This document shows positions 43,501 to 52,403 of a stretch of 64,000 nt of DNA, in pieces. The notes under the pieces are model-generated. The model worked only from the letters and a program-made list of their open reading frames with translations. It ran no database searches and was not told the DNA's origin. Position 1 is the first letter of the stretch. Every line of letters begins with the position of its first letter. The DNA is from Pedobacter ghigonis (GTDB lineage Bacteria > Bacteroidota > Bacteroidia > Sphingobacteriales > Sphingobacteriaceae): the NCBI RefSeq assembly GCF_903166585.1, contig NZ_CAESCM010000021.1, positions 1 to 64,000 of the forward strand, written 5' to 3'. Position numbers and translations under genes: made by a program.

Positions 43501-43564
43501 CTACGATGGAGCCAATTTAACCATCCCTAGAACCTTTGTATTGGGCTTTAAATTGGATTTATAA
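40562..43564 (+). CDS. SusC-like TonB-dependent receptor without the N-terminal carboxypeptidase-like domain
   Basis: 1000 residues. The signal peptide (about 1-25; ICFALFLSVFGSQALHA) leads into a linker of about 60 residues rich in Lys and Thr instead of the usual beta-sandwich domain. The plug follows (about 85-215: LQQIIKGNLAGVYVQEPNGEPG; ISVIKDPFELAKLGPNAANGAIYITTK), then the barrel, ending TIPRTFVLGFKLDL. SusC proteins almost always carry a carboxypeptidase-D-like domain here, and this one does not, nor an STN domain. It forms the first SusC/SusD pair of the double locus with 43583. Ligand unknown. Confidence 0.93.
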   Translation: MVKIYTSICFALFLSVFGSQALHANTVVVKGGNSLYFAFQQDTTKTKKEPATFSVKTDTIGQMIKALQKFKAVRDTINIRSATPVPNLSLQQIIKGNLAGVYVQEPNGEPGTEQSIIIQGASGLLFSKKDIYALQPAVYLNGVPLVADNPFAFDVQKYDYNRIGPATNLLSQISIDNIQSISVIKDPFELAKLGPNAANGAIYITTKNARSSGLRDISANAYFGYVTTPKVNTINGVYENNFRKPFYQKYATVENYAGYASYLRDSTNTAYYGPSNWNDLYYKNTPTFSADLGITGGGDRANFRFFGSGTKNAGNADDTNINKYNLFFGINMAPFQWLTVSSSVNAARLDRTRNRSLRDRFAETRYIPDLSNPLSPNASIYGNFLEENAKNVDNNRNSILNGNLIISAKVNKITLTSSLIFDYNEGVRDYFTPSSLMDGVSYVSNYFGYSQRLLQSNTASYKYEINKKHTVDFEIGQSFQGDTYKYNYARAYNGPNDYVKLNLVDGREKINDADNPDYLNTLAKGGFYVFRYIDKERNNLMSFYGSAKYSYKNLLNVSALVRRDGSSNGQPDSRWVTTPAFNATFNLKEQFLKNDTFFDALNLSAGWGRNLRIFLDDRYAAGPQYRSENGWFEEPTIPGYGGRLGINRPYESGFIGYGISLPFSDRTNITLDAAFLNNRINAAISAYNRNDNNNIIGVPVPFETGYNVNYQSGMDINNKGLELMLNGVIINQPKGLSWNTTLNINYNRNELKALPNGLKEVIVGDNKLTVGKPVGSFWLYTNNGIYNTNADVPAGRTFNGIPMKAGDPNWADYNGDNRIDSKDKILTGNRLPKFVGGWNNTLAYKNFDLNFNFIFALGQKAINQYEATRYGFINREAGNDINSVKEVSSWQVFDNEKTYPIYNPWSDVDAYRVDQDLFLEDASYVKLRSVTLGYDFGKTSFFKKTGKTVRRAYLYATAMNLFTITRFTGADPELVNYTGYYDGANLTIPRTFVLGFKLDL

Positions 43565-43582
43565 AATAATTATACAATTAAT

Positions 43583-45175
43583 ATGAATGATATAATCAAT
43601 AAAGAAAATAGGTTTTACAAGACTGCTGCTGCAATTTTGGTATTACTAATTGGCTTTGGGAATTTTTCTTGTAAAAAGATCGACGATGTACAATCGACAA
43701 GATTGTCTACTGAAGAAACCAACTGGAAAACCTTAGAAGATGCCAAAGCGAACTTGCTATCGGTATACGGGTTGCTCCGTTCGGCTACTGTAGCTGATAA
43801 CGGCCACTGGATCATGGGCGATTTAAGACAGGGCGATTTTACCATTACTAATCGTGCCGATTTAAAGGCTGTTGTGAATGGTCAACTTAATGCTTCTTAC
43901 CCGGTAATTAACAGGTTAACCAACTGGAGAAGATTTTATGCTGCCATAAATGCTGCAAGTCTTTTTATAGAGCGGGCAAAAGAGATTAAAAGTTTAGATC
44001 CCCGTTACACTCAGATAAATTTTGATGTAGATGTTGCACAAGCAAGAATGCTTAGAGCCTTTGCTTATTTTTATATGAGCAGAATTTGGGGCGATGTGCC
44101 TTTGCTTACTTCATCTCACGATGGTGAATTTATACAACTGCCCAGGACCTCGCAGCAAAAAGTACTGGCATTTGCTACTAACGAATTATTAGCTGCCGCT
44201 AAAGTAGTGCCTTTCAGGTATGGTGGTACCGACCCGATTATGCCGGGCTTATATTATGGTGCAAACTGGCCGTCATGGAATGGTATCGTTTTTACACGTT
44301 TATCGGCTTATATTATTTTAGCACACATTGCTGCATGGCAAGGTAACTATATTGATGCGGCTAATTATTCGAAATTTGTTTTGGATAATCAATCTACACA
44401 GTATTTTGTTGATGGGGCTAACCCGTTGGATTATATTGATATGAACGCCCTAACGGAAAATCAGAACAACTATAGTCCGTTTGCATACAAAAGAGCAAAC
44501 CTGATGGTAGGTTTCCCTTTTGAAGCAGGTAATGGTTTATCAACTGCCAATGGCCACATTGAGCAATTAACGCTGGCTTATCCTTTTATCCCGAAGTCGC
44601 AGCCGGAAATGTTTGTGTCTAAAGATACCATCATCAAAGCATTTCCATATCCTGTTGATTTAAGGTTCAGCAGAGATCCGGTAACAGGATTATTAAGAAC
44701 AAATTATTTTTATGGTTTTGAATCTGAGCGTCCAATTTTTAATAAAATAAAAGTAATCTATCCGTCCAGTACTTCGGGTAATGTAACCTTATTCAGTTCT
44801 TCAATGGTATTTAGCCGAATGGAAGAAATTACCTTGTTAAGGGCTGAGGCGCTTGCTGTGTTAGGACAGAGAAGTGATGCGCTTATTGCCCTAAACAGAG
44901 CTTGTGCTTTAAGAGGTTTCAGTTTCACATCTGATGTACAAGATTTAGTTGCCGCAATTTTTCAGGAACGCAGAAGAGAGTTAATGGGAGAGGGTTGGAG
45001 ATGGTACGACATTATAAGATACAATCGTATTAAAAATCCCCAAGGTGTTTTTACAACTAAAAATGGTAAATCGATGACTTTTAAGGAGTTTGAAGCTGCC
45101 GGTGGTATCTATTGGCCGGTATCGCAAGATGTAATTAATGCCAATTCATCAATTACCCAAAATCCATACTGGTAA
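43583..45175 (+). CDS. RagB/SusD-family surface lipoprotein (pair 1)
   Basis: 530 residues, 18 bases after its SusC. The signal peptide core (LVLLIGFGNFSCKK) has the lipobox Cys at about 30. SusD landmarks are the N-terminal NWKTLEDAKANLLSVYGLLR, FYAAINAASLFIERAKE, the AQARMLRAFAYFYMSRIWGDVPLL motif (here in pieces, about 155-178) and the C-terminal RRRELMGEGWRWYDIIRYNR. It ends SSITQNPYW, as expected for the family. Surface ligand binding together with the SusC at 40562. Confidence 0.95.
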   Translation: MNDIINKENRFYKTAAAILVLLIGFGNFSCKKIDDVQSTRLSTEETNWKTLEDAKANLLSVYGLLRSATVADNGHWIMGDLRQGDFTITNRADLKAVVNGQLNASYPVINRLTNWRRFYAAINAASLFIERAKEIKSLDPRYTQINFDVDVAQARMLRAFAYFYMSRIWGDVPLLTSSHDGEFIQLPRTSQQKVLAFATNELLAAAKVVPFRYGGTDPIMPGLYYGANWPSWNGIVFTRLSAYIILAHIAAWQGNYIDAANYSKFVLDNQSTQYFVDGANPLDYIDMNALTENQNNYSPFAYKRANLMVGFPFEAGNGLSTANGHIEQLTLAYPFIPKSQPEMFVSKDTIIKAFPYPVDLRFSRDPVTGLLRTNYFYGFESERPIFNKIKVIYPSSTSGNVTLFSSSMVFSRMEEITLLRAEALAVLGQRSDALIALNRACALRGFSFTSDVQDLVAAIFQERRRELMGEGWRWYDIIRYNRIKNPQGVFTTKNGKSMTFKEFEAAGGIYWPVSQDVINANSSITQNPYW

Positions 45176-45197
45176 TCATTAACCTAATCGATTTAGA

Positions 45198-45875
45198 ATG
45201 AAAAATTTATTATATAAAAAGAGCACGTTTTTTCTTTTGGGGCTAATAGGCTTATGCTTTACTGCCTGCAAAAAAGATGTTTCGCCTTACCATGATTATG
45301 TAAATACACAGCAAACCTTTAATGGTTCTGCGATTGATTATTTAAAGGCCCAGCCTAAAGGTACATTCGATTCCTTGCTACTAGTATTAGATCGTTATCC
45401 CTTCCTTAAAGACTCGTTAACGAATCAAAAAGTAACACTTTTTGCCCCGGTTAATAAAAATTTTGAGGCTGCGGAGAAGTATCTGAATTTAGTACGTAAA
45501 AACCAGGGCAAAGCACCAGTTTATTTGTCAAATGCAGACCCTGTTCAGTTGGCTTTTATGATGTGCAAATACATCATCAGAGGCAATAGAACAACTGATG
45601 CTTACATTAATAATGCAGATGGGGTGTTGCTTAAAAATATTGTAATCGACTATCAGATGCATATTAAATATGTAAAACTAAGCTCGGCAGGTTATGTTGG
45701 CGGCGGCCCCGCAACACTTAATTTTAGCGATACCTATGGGTCTATTTTTGCCAATACCTGGGTAACAACAACAACCAACGCGGTTAACATTAAAACCAAC
45801 AATGCAATTATCAATATACTTACACCGATACACAATTTTGGTTTTGACGAATTCACCTATAGATTGAACAATTAA
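45198..45875 (+). CDS. fasciclin (FAS1) domain lipoprotein, copy 1
   Basis: 225 residues. The lipobox is GLCFTACKK (Cys24). The body has a FAS1-like layout: FDSLLLVLDRYPFLKDSL, the conserved VTLFAPVNKNFEAAEKYL, LAFMMCKYIIRGNRT and the final NIKTNNAIINILTP. FAS1 domains mediate adhesion or carbohydrate contact at the cell surface. In this locus a similar gene follows the second SusD too (51652), so the family is part of the repeated module. Confidence 0.88.
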   Translation: MKNLLYKKSTFFLLGLIGLCFTACKKDVSPYHDYVNTQQTFNGSAIDYLKAQPKGTFDSLLLVLDRYPFLKDSLTNQKVTLFAPVNKNFEAAEKYLNLVRKNQGKAPVYLSNADPVQLAFMMCKYIIRGNRTTDAYINNADGVLLKNIVIDYQMHIKYVKLSSAGYVGGGPATLNFSDTYGSIFANTWVTTTTNAVNIKTNNAIINILTPIHNFGFDEFTYRLNN

Positions 45876-45878
45876 AAA

Positions 45879-46907
45879 GTGACGATGAAAAATAAAATAA
45901 ATCTATTGCGTATATCCTTAACCCTGTTGACGGGGAGCATAGCTTTATCGGCATGCAAAAAGAATTTACCTGATGAACGCTTATCCATAGCCAACGATTC
46001 TCAGTACACCCAATATTTATATCAACCCGTTTTAGGTAGAAATACTTTGTTTACCAATAATTTTCAATACGGGAACTCCAGCCGTCCGTTGGACTTTAAA
46101 ATTGTAAATATGCGTTCTTTTAACGGGGAGCCAGCACCAGAGTTAACCAATAATTATCCGGTAACAGTTTGGAAAACTGCTTACGATGGTACAGAGAAAT
46201 CGCTGGCAGAGATTGAAGCAAAACGTACAACAGAAAACCACCCTTTATTTGAAGTAAGACCACACTCTGGTGAGTTTATGATGTGGGCTGCAGCAAATTC
46301 AAACATGGTTAAGGCGCAGCCAGACTCTGGTTATGTTTTTGACGTAGAAATGTCGAATTCGGGTGGTAGAAAGTACTATCAAAACTTCCGTTTGCGTCCT
46401 TTGCGTGAGCGCCCTTACGAGCCATCAAATTTAGATCCTGTTACAGGTCAGGGTACATCAGTATCGGTTAATCCTACCAGTGTATTTATTACCGGCGAAC
46501 GTGGACAGTTGCTGAATACCAGAGATGATGTTCAGGTTTTGTTTAAAAGGGCAGGAAACGGCAATAGTATCACTTTCAAATTTGCAGATACCTTATCTAA
46601 TCCAATTGATCCGAATAAGTTTGCTGCTACCGATTGGGCTAATTTGGTACACGGCTTTAATATGGTTAAAGATGCTACCAAGGTAAAATACGAGGTTGCA
46701 TATCCAATACCTTGCAGTGCTTATCCTACCAAATATACCACATTATCGGGCGATCAGGCCAGGGTTGTTTTTAGGTTTAACAGGCAGGCATTTGGTAATA
46801 TACAGCAACAGTGTTTCCTGGCCTTCAACTTTAATATTTACCAAAAAGGAGATTGGGAAATCACTTTCTGGTTTAAGCGTGATAAACCAAAATTTGATAA
46901 TGATTAA
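45879..46907 (+). CDS. DUF5007-like surface lipoprotein
   Basis: 342 residues, 3 bases after the fasciclin gene. The lipobox is GSIALSACKK (Cys25 from the first Met). The rest is beta-rich with PVLGRNTLFTNNFQYGNSSRP and SGEFMMWAAANSN. A stretch PDSGYVFDVEMSNSGGRKYY and the end WEITFWFKRDKPKF give it the look of the DUF5007 family found in SusC/D loci; this match is from memory and should be checked. Its stop overlaps the first ATG of the next SusC gene (TAATG), so translation may be coupled. Probable ligand-binding accessory lipoprotein of pair 1. Confidence 0.75.
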   Translation: MTMKNKINLLRISLTLLTGSIALSACKKNLPDERLSIANDSQYTQYLYQPVLGRNTLFTNNFQYGNSSRPLDFKIVNMRSFNGEPAPELTNNYPVTVWKTAYDGTEKSLAEIEAKRTTENHPLFEVRPHSGEFMMWAAANSNMVKAQPDSGYVFDVEMSNSGGRKYYQNFRLRPLRERPYEPSNLDPVTGQGTSVSVNPTSVFITGERGQLLNTRDDVQVLFKRAGNGNSITFKFADTLSNPIDPNKFAATDWANLVHGFNMVKDATKVKYEVAYPIPCSAYPTKYTTLSGDQARVVFRFNRQAFGNIQQQCFLAFNFNIYQKGDWEITFWFKRDKPKFDND

Positions 46908-49900
46908 TGGAACAATATAAACTAAAACAAAACATATTTCCGATGAAGTATTTTTACACCATAGTTATTTTATTGATTTTTGGTTTCCAGAATTTAGCTA
47001 TTGCCCAGCAACGTATTGTTGTAACCGGGACAGTTATTGATGGTTCATCAAAATCAAAAGAAACCATACCCGGGGTTAGTGTTACCAGCGGGGGCAGTTC
47101 GTTAGGAATTACCGATAATAACGGTAAGTTTAGGGTAACTGTAGCTAACAACGCGTCTTTAACCTTTAGTTATGTAGGTTACGAATCGGTTACCGTTAAA
47201 GTAAACAACCGTACCAACATTTCGGTTACCATGGGGGTTGATAACAAAACCTTAAAAGAGGTTACAGTTACAGCTGGTTATCAAACCAAAACAAAAACAT
47301 TGATGACCGGTTCTGCAGTAACGATTTCCGGAAAAGATATTCAGGGACAACCAGCCAGTGATGTAATGTCGCTATTACAAGGTAAGGTGGCAGGTTTAAA
47401 TATCCAGAACAATACAGGTGCTCCAGGTTTCAGGGGTAGCTTAACCATACGTGGTATATCTAATATCAACGTTTCTGGCTCAGGAAGTTCATCTTTCTTA
47501 ACACCTACATCGCCATTATTTGTAATTGATGGTGTACCGGTTGATGACAATACCGACTATTCGTATGGTTTTCAGCAGGCAGGACCTGGTGTTTCGCCAG
47601 CTTCCCAAATTCCACCAGAGGATGTTGAAGATATTACAGTATTAAAAGATGCAGCCGCTACAGCACTTTATGGTTCGAGAGGAGCGTATGGTGTAATTTT
47701 AATTACCACAAAGCGCGGCAATTCTAAAGTTCCTGTAGTGCGTTACAATGGTTCTGCATTTATGTCAACCGTTCCACAATTGCGTTCGGTAATTGGAGGT
47801 AAAGGTGAGCGTTTGTTAAGAGTAGACCAAATTTTACGTTACGATACAGCTTACAATCACGCTATCGATTTAATAAACTCTACGCCGTTTTTAGCTGATA
47901 GTTTAAATGCGTATTACAATAATTCGACAGATTGGCAGTCTTATTTTTATCGCCCTACTTTTAACCAAAGCCACAATTTAAATATTTCTGGTGGTGATGT
48001 AAAGTTTAACTATAAAGTAGCCCTTGGTATTTATGATGAAAAAGGTATTCAACAAAATACAGGGTACTCCCGGTATAACCTGAACATGAATATGATTTAC
48101 GCGCCCAGCCGAAAGTTTAAACTCGAAGGGCAGTTAAATAACTCTATACAAAAACAGCAAACAGGAAGTGGTAATGGCCTCCAGAACGCGGGCATAGCCA
48201 GAGGAGGAAGTTCGTCTTCCTTACTACCAGCCCCGTCACTTTATTCTTCTGTTGATGCGGTATTGGGAGCACTAACTACCGACAATGATAATAAAGTATT
48301 AAACACAACTGCAACGCTAAATGGAGAGTACGAAATTGTGCCAAATTTAAAATTGGGTTCCTACTTAAGTTACACCGCAAAATCGAGTACTAAGGATAAC
48401 TTTTCTCCAGCGGCCTTAAATTCAAACCAGGCAGAGTATTATACTTACAACGATAGGGCAACCACTTTATACAATCGTAATCAACTTTCGTACGTATATT
48501 CGTTAAAAGAGGCAGGAGAAGATGCGCACAACTTTTCAGTTTTCGCATTCTCTGAGCTCAGGGCTTCATTCTTTAAATCAGATGCCATATTGAACGATCG
48601 CGTAGTAAACGATCAGTTAAGGGGGCCGCTAACCAATATGACTGATTACCTGACTTCAAAAGGCGGAACAATCGGTTATACGGATTTAAGAAGTATTGCA
48701 TTTGCAGGCGCTTTCTCTTATAACTATAAACAAAAATATGTAATCGACCTGAACTACCGCGTGGACGGACTTTCTACTAATGGCCCAAATGCCGGTTACA
48801 AGAAAAATCCGGCGATAGCGGTAAAATGGAATTTTGACAGGGAAGAGTTTTTAAGCGGTTTGAAATTTTTGGATTATGGTGATATTCGCTTAAGTTATGG
48901 TTCAAATATTACGCCTAACGGTAATATTTATCAGGCTTACGGTAAGTATGTTGGCGGTAACCGTTATAATAACAGCAATACGGTAGTGTCAGATTTAGAT
49001 TTCGTACCAAACTTAATTTTAGAACCAACAAAAGCCACTACTTATAATGCTGGTTTTGATGTTGGTATCCTTAACGGAAAATTTAGTTTATCAATGGATG
49101 CTTATTACAAGCAAACAGATAACAGTTTCAGGGAAAAGAAACTATCTACTGCTAATTCATTCGATAAAATTGGTTCAACAGAAATTAGTAATGTTAACTA
49201 TGGTTGGGAGTTTCAGGCAACAAGCCGCCCGCTAAATGCTACAAGTCCGTTTAAATTATCACTAAGTGCGAATTTATCTATCAACAGAGAAATCTTGGCT
49301 TCGTTGCCTGACGGACTTAGAGAGCAGATTTATTATGATACGGCTTTAGGACAGGATCTTTATTATCGTTTAGGTATCAATTCACTATCTAACTACCTGT
49401 ATAATACTAAAGGTGTTTATAGTACCAATACCCAGGTTCCGGTTGATCCGCTTACGGGTTTACCTTATCGTGTAGGTACTAACGGTAAATTGAATTATTT
49501 TAAAGCCGGAGATCCAATTTTTACCGATTTAGATGGTAACTATGTTTTAAATGAGTATGATAGGGTAATTGCCGGTAACTCGCAGCCACAAATTACAGGT
49601 GGTTTCACCTCATTGTTCCAATATAAAAACTGGAGTTTAGAGGTTAATACATCTTTCACGCTTCAGCGCGATATCTTAAATAACAGTTTAGCAGCTCAGT
49701 TTGCCCGCTTCAACACGCCGCTTGGTAATGACAAGGGGGATATAGGTGGTTTGGTTCCACTTTCTGAATATAGCTATTGGGCAGCGCCGGGCGATATGGC
49801 CATGTATGGTAACCCATTGGATTTCGTAAGGGCAAAGCTATTAGATCCATTTAGATCTAATCAAACCTTGTTCCAGGAAGATGGATCGTATTTTAAATTA

Positions 49901-50113
49901 AACTCAGTAAAAGTATACTACATGTTTAATCAAAAATTTACCCAAAAATACGGTATGAACAGAGTGAGTGTTAACCTAACTGCCTCTAATTTAGGTTTTA
50001 TAACCCGTTACTCAGGCCCAAATCCAGAAAATGTTACTTCTTTGGGTAGAGATGATTCGGGAGGTTACCCAATTTCAAAACAATTTGCATTAGGCTTAAA
50101 TATTGAATTTTAA
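46907..50113 (+). CDS. SusC-like TonB-dependent receptor (pair 2)
   Basis: 1068 residues from ATG 46907. ATG 46943 (MKYFYTIVILLIFGFQNLA) is an alternative that gives a tidier signal peptide, cut near IAQQ. The carboxypeptidase-D-like domain is present (about 35-110; VTGTVIDGSSKSKETIPGVS), followed by the plug (about 130-260, with TVLKDAAATALYGSRGAYGV) and the barrel ending KQFALGLNIEF. It differs from the pair 1 SusC in having that domain. Its stop overlaps the start region of the pair 2 SusD gene. No STN domain, so no FecR control is expected. Confidence 0.93.
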   Translation: MEQYKLKQNIFPMKYFYTIVILLIFGFQNLAIAQQRIVVTGTVIDGSSKSKETIPGVSVTSGGSSLGITDNNGKFRVTVANNASLTFSYVGYESVTVKVNNRTNISVTMGVDNKTLKEVTVTAGYQTKTKTLMTGSAVTISGKDIQGQPASDVMSLLQGKVAGLNIQNNTGAPGFRGSLTIRGISNINVSGSGSSSFLTPTSPLFVIDGVPVDDNTDYSYGFQQAGPGVSPASQIPPEDVEDITVLKDAAATALYGSRGAYGVILITTKRGNSKVPVVRYNGSAFMSTVPQLRSVIGGKGERLLRVDQILRYDTAYNHAIDLINSTPFLADSLNAYYNNSTDWQSYFYRPTFNQSHNLNISGGDVKFNYKVALGIYDEKGIQQNTGYSRYNLNMNMIYAPSRKFKLEGQLNNSIQKQQTGSGNGLQNAGIARGGSSSSLLPAPSLYSSVDAVLGALTTDNDNKVLNTTATLNGEYEIVPNLKLGSYLSYTAKSSTKDNFSPAALNSNQAEYYTYNDRATTLYNRNQLSYVYSLKEAGEDAHNFSVFAFSELRASFFKSDAILNDRVVNDQLRGPLTNMTDYLTSKGGTIGYTDLRSIAFAGAFSYNYKQKYVIDLNYRVDGLSTNGPNAGYKKNPAIAVKWNFDREEFLSGLKFLDYGDIRLSYGSNITPNGNIYQAYGKYVGGNRYNNSNTVVSDLDFVPNLILEPTKATTYNAGFDVGILNGKFSLSMDAYYKQTDNSFREKKLSTANSFDKIGSTEISNVNYGWEFQATSRPLNATSPFKLSLSANLSINREILASLPDGLREQIYYDTALGQDLYYRLGINSLSNYLYNTKGVYSTNTQVPVDPLTGLPYRVGTNGKLNYFKAGDPIFTDLDGNYVLNEYDRVIAGNSQPQITGGFTSLFQYKNWSLEVNTSFTLQRDILNNSLAAQFARFNTPLGNDKGDIGGLVPLSEYSYWAAPGDMAMYGNPLDFVRAKLLDPFRSNQTLFQEDGSYFKLNSVKVYYMFNQKFTQKYGMNRVSVNLTASNLGFITRYSGPNPENVTSLGRDDSGGYPISKQFALGLNIEF

Positions 50114-50120
50114 ATCGGAT

Positions 50121-51647
50121 ATGATGAAAGCGAAAAATATAAAATATTTACTGATGGCTACTTTACTGTTGTTCGTAGCCCCAGGATGTAAGAAGTTTCT
50201 AAATGTAGAACCTATTGATGCATTATCTGGAAACAATTTTTGGCAAACCAAAAAGGATGTAGAAGGTTTTACCAACGGTATTTATTCCAGGTTGAGAAAT
50301 AAGATAGGCTCGAGTGTGATCATGCCCGCTCTTGAAGTTCGTGGGAATTTTGTAACGGTAGTGAGTTCAATCGATAATAGTGGAAGCAATGTTTTCAGTA
50401 ACTTGGTAGCCAATAACTTAAAAGCTGCTGTAAATGGTACTACAACCTACGACGGCAGATTAAGAGGTATTATGGATTGGAAAGCCTGGTACGATATTAT
50501 TGCCGCCAGCAATATCCTTTATTACGAAGTTGATAATGTCCCAGCTAACAGCCTGTCGGATAGCGAGAGAAAAAAATATAAAGCTGAAGCAGTATTTACG
50601 CGTAATTTAAGTTACATGTTTATCTGCAAATTATTTGGAGATGCCATTTATTATACTGAAGCTTATAATAACAAATCGTTGCCACGTACCCCTCAGGTTG
50701 AAGTAATGAAAAAGTGTATTGCAGATATGAATGCTGCAAAGAACGATCTTCCTGAAGCCTATACTGATGCTTCCTTAGTAGGCATAAGACCAACTAAAGC
50801 TAGTGCAGTAGCTTTGTTAATGCATTTAAATATGTGGGCAGCTGCCTGGGATACCGGAGATAAAACAGGTTATTATAAGTCAGTTGTAGCACTAGGAGAG
50901 GAGCTGGCTACTTATAAGAATTACACCGTATTACCAGTTACGGTAGAAAATACCAAAAAGATTTTTAAAGGCCGCTCCAGCGAAAACTTATTCAGCGTTT
51001 TGCAGGATTACAATTATGGTGAGACATTTTCAAGTTTCTCCAATTATTCTTATTTCTTTTCTCATTACCCGATTCGTGGTGCTACAACTAAAACTCTCAG
51101 TTTTATGACCTATGAAAAAGATTATATCAATAAACTTTTCCCAGCAGGTGTGCCCGATGCAAGGGTAACTACCTGGTTCGAAAACTATAATAACGGCGAT
51201 GCCAGCTTTCAGTTTAAAAAGTTTATCAATGTGTATTCAACCGGTTCCGGAGCAAGTTTAACGGTAAACAGTGATGATAGTGCGGTTATTTTCCGTTTGC
51301 CCGATGCCTTGCTATTGGCAGCAGAAGCCGCAGCAGAGTTGGGAAATGATGCCGTAGCACGCGACTATGCTAACCAGGTAAGGGTTGCAGCAGCAGCACC
51401 GTTGTTATCTACAAGTGGCGATGAATTGAAGAACGATATTTACAAAGAGCGTTGCCGCGAATTAATTGGCGAAGGACAGTTCTTTTTCGATCTGGTACGC
51501 ACGAAAAGAGCAATAAATACCGAATACTCAAAAGCGGTAATTAGTGTGTCTAATTTTAATAATGGGGCATGGACCTGGCCATTAATCATCAGTAGTGCTG
51601 AGCGTGGGGCTAATCCATATTTGGTAGGTAATAACTTTTGGAATTAA
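50121..51647 (+). CDS. RagB/SusD-family surface lipoprotein (pair 2)
   Basis: About 508 residues from ATG 50121; ATG 50124 and an upstream ATG 50103 (overlapping the SusC end) are also open. The signal peptide (LLMATLLLFVAPGCKK) carries the lipobox. SusD features are KDVEGFTNGIYSRLRNKIG, WYDIIAASNILYYEVDNV, AVFTRNLSYMFICKLFGDAIYY and, near the end, KERCRELIGEGQFFFDLVRT. It is the partner of 46907. A ligand different from that of pair 1 is possible. Confidence 0.94.
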   Translation: MMKAKNIKYLLMATLLLFVAPGCKKFLNVEPIDALSGNNFWQTKKDVEGFTNGIYSRLRNKIGSSVIMPALEVRGNFVTVVSSIDNSGSNVFSNLVANNLKAAVNGTTTYDGRLRGIMDWKAWYDIIAASNILYYEVDNVPANSLSDSERKKYKAEAVFTRNLSYMFICKLFGDAIYYTEAYNNKSLPRTPQVEVMKKCIADMNAAKNDLPEAYTDASLVGIRPTKASAVALLMHLNMWAAAWDTGDKTGYYKSVVALGEELATYKNYTVLPVTVENTKKIFKGRSSENLFSVLQDYNYGETFSSFSNYSYFFSHYPIRGATTKTLSFMTYEKDYINKLFPAGVPDARVTTWFENYNNGDASFQFKKFINVYSTGSGASLTVNSDDSAVIFRLPDALLLAAEAAAELGNDAVARDYANQVRVAAAAPLLSTSGDELKNDIYKERCRELIGEGQFFFDLVRTKRAINTEYSKAVISVSNFNNGAWTWPLIISSAERGANPYLVGNNFWN

Positions 51648-51651
51648 GAAG

Positions 51652-52371
51652 ATGAAAATACAAAACATAAATAAAGCATTCTTATTGGTATTGACCTGTG
51701 GGCTTTTCATGCTTGCAAGTTGCAAAAAGTATTATTTTGATACAGGCGTGCACGATCCAAAATATAGTGGAAGTACATTACAGTACATGAAATCCAAAAA
51801 ACCTTTTTTCGACAGTACTTTAACAGTGATTAATCTGGCTGGAATGAACGACGTATTGGACAAAGAAAATGTAACTTTTTTTGCTCCGCCAAGTGGTTCA
51901 GTTTTTAAAAGTATTAAAAGATTGAACGAGTATTTGAGAATTAATGGAAAGGATACAGTATCGCAACTCAGTCAGATAAAGCCTGAAGTATGGAGAAACA
52001 CCCTTTCGCAATATATATTCAAGGGTTCTAACCTGTTAAAAGATTATCCGCAAAGAGATACGCTTTCGTATATTGCTTTTCCAGGGCAGAATTATACTTC
52101 TTATGGAGGTCGTATTATGAATGTTGGCGCAATTTTTAGTGATGCAGCTGGGGTAAAATACGCAGGGTACCGTCAGTTGTTTCTGGCCTACATTCCTGAT
52201 TTATCTAATCCGCAGGTAGCGCTACAAAATAATCCTGTAGCTACATCAGATATTCAGACTACAAATGGTGTACTACATGTATTAACAAAAATTAAGCATA
52301 ACCTGGGTTTTAATACCAATAGATTCATTGATCAGGTAGTTGCAGCAGGTATTTTACCACCTACCCCATAG
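51652..52371 (+). CDS. fasciclin (FAS1) domain lipoprotein, copy 2
   Basis: 239 residues, 4 bases after SusD 2. The lipobox is CGLFMLASCKK (Cys25). FAS1-like parts are FFDSTLTVINLAGMNDVLDKENVTFFAPPSGSVF (here by its ends), the LSQYIFKGSNLLKDYP region, and TNGVLHVLTKIKHNLGF at the end. It corresponds in place and type to 45198 in the first module; the two share little length identity by eye but the same order of motifs. Confidence 0.87.
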   Translation: MKIQNINKAFLLVLTCGLFMLASCKKYYFDTGVHDPKYSGSTLQYMKSKKPFFDSTLTVINLAGMNDVLDKENVTFFAPPSGSVFKSIKRLNEYLRINGKDTVSQLSQIKPEVWRNTLSQYIFKGSNLLKDYPQRDTLSYIAFPGQNYTSYGGRIMNVGAIFSDAAGVKYAGYRQLFLAYIPDLSNPQVALQNNPVATSDIQTTNGVLHVLTKIKHNLGFNTNRFIDQVVAAGILPPTP

Positions 52372-52403
52372 CTAATTATTTATTCATATCAATTAATAGA
52401 TAT

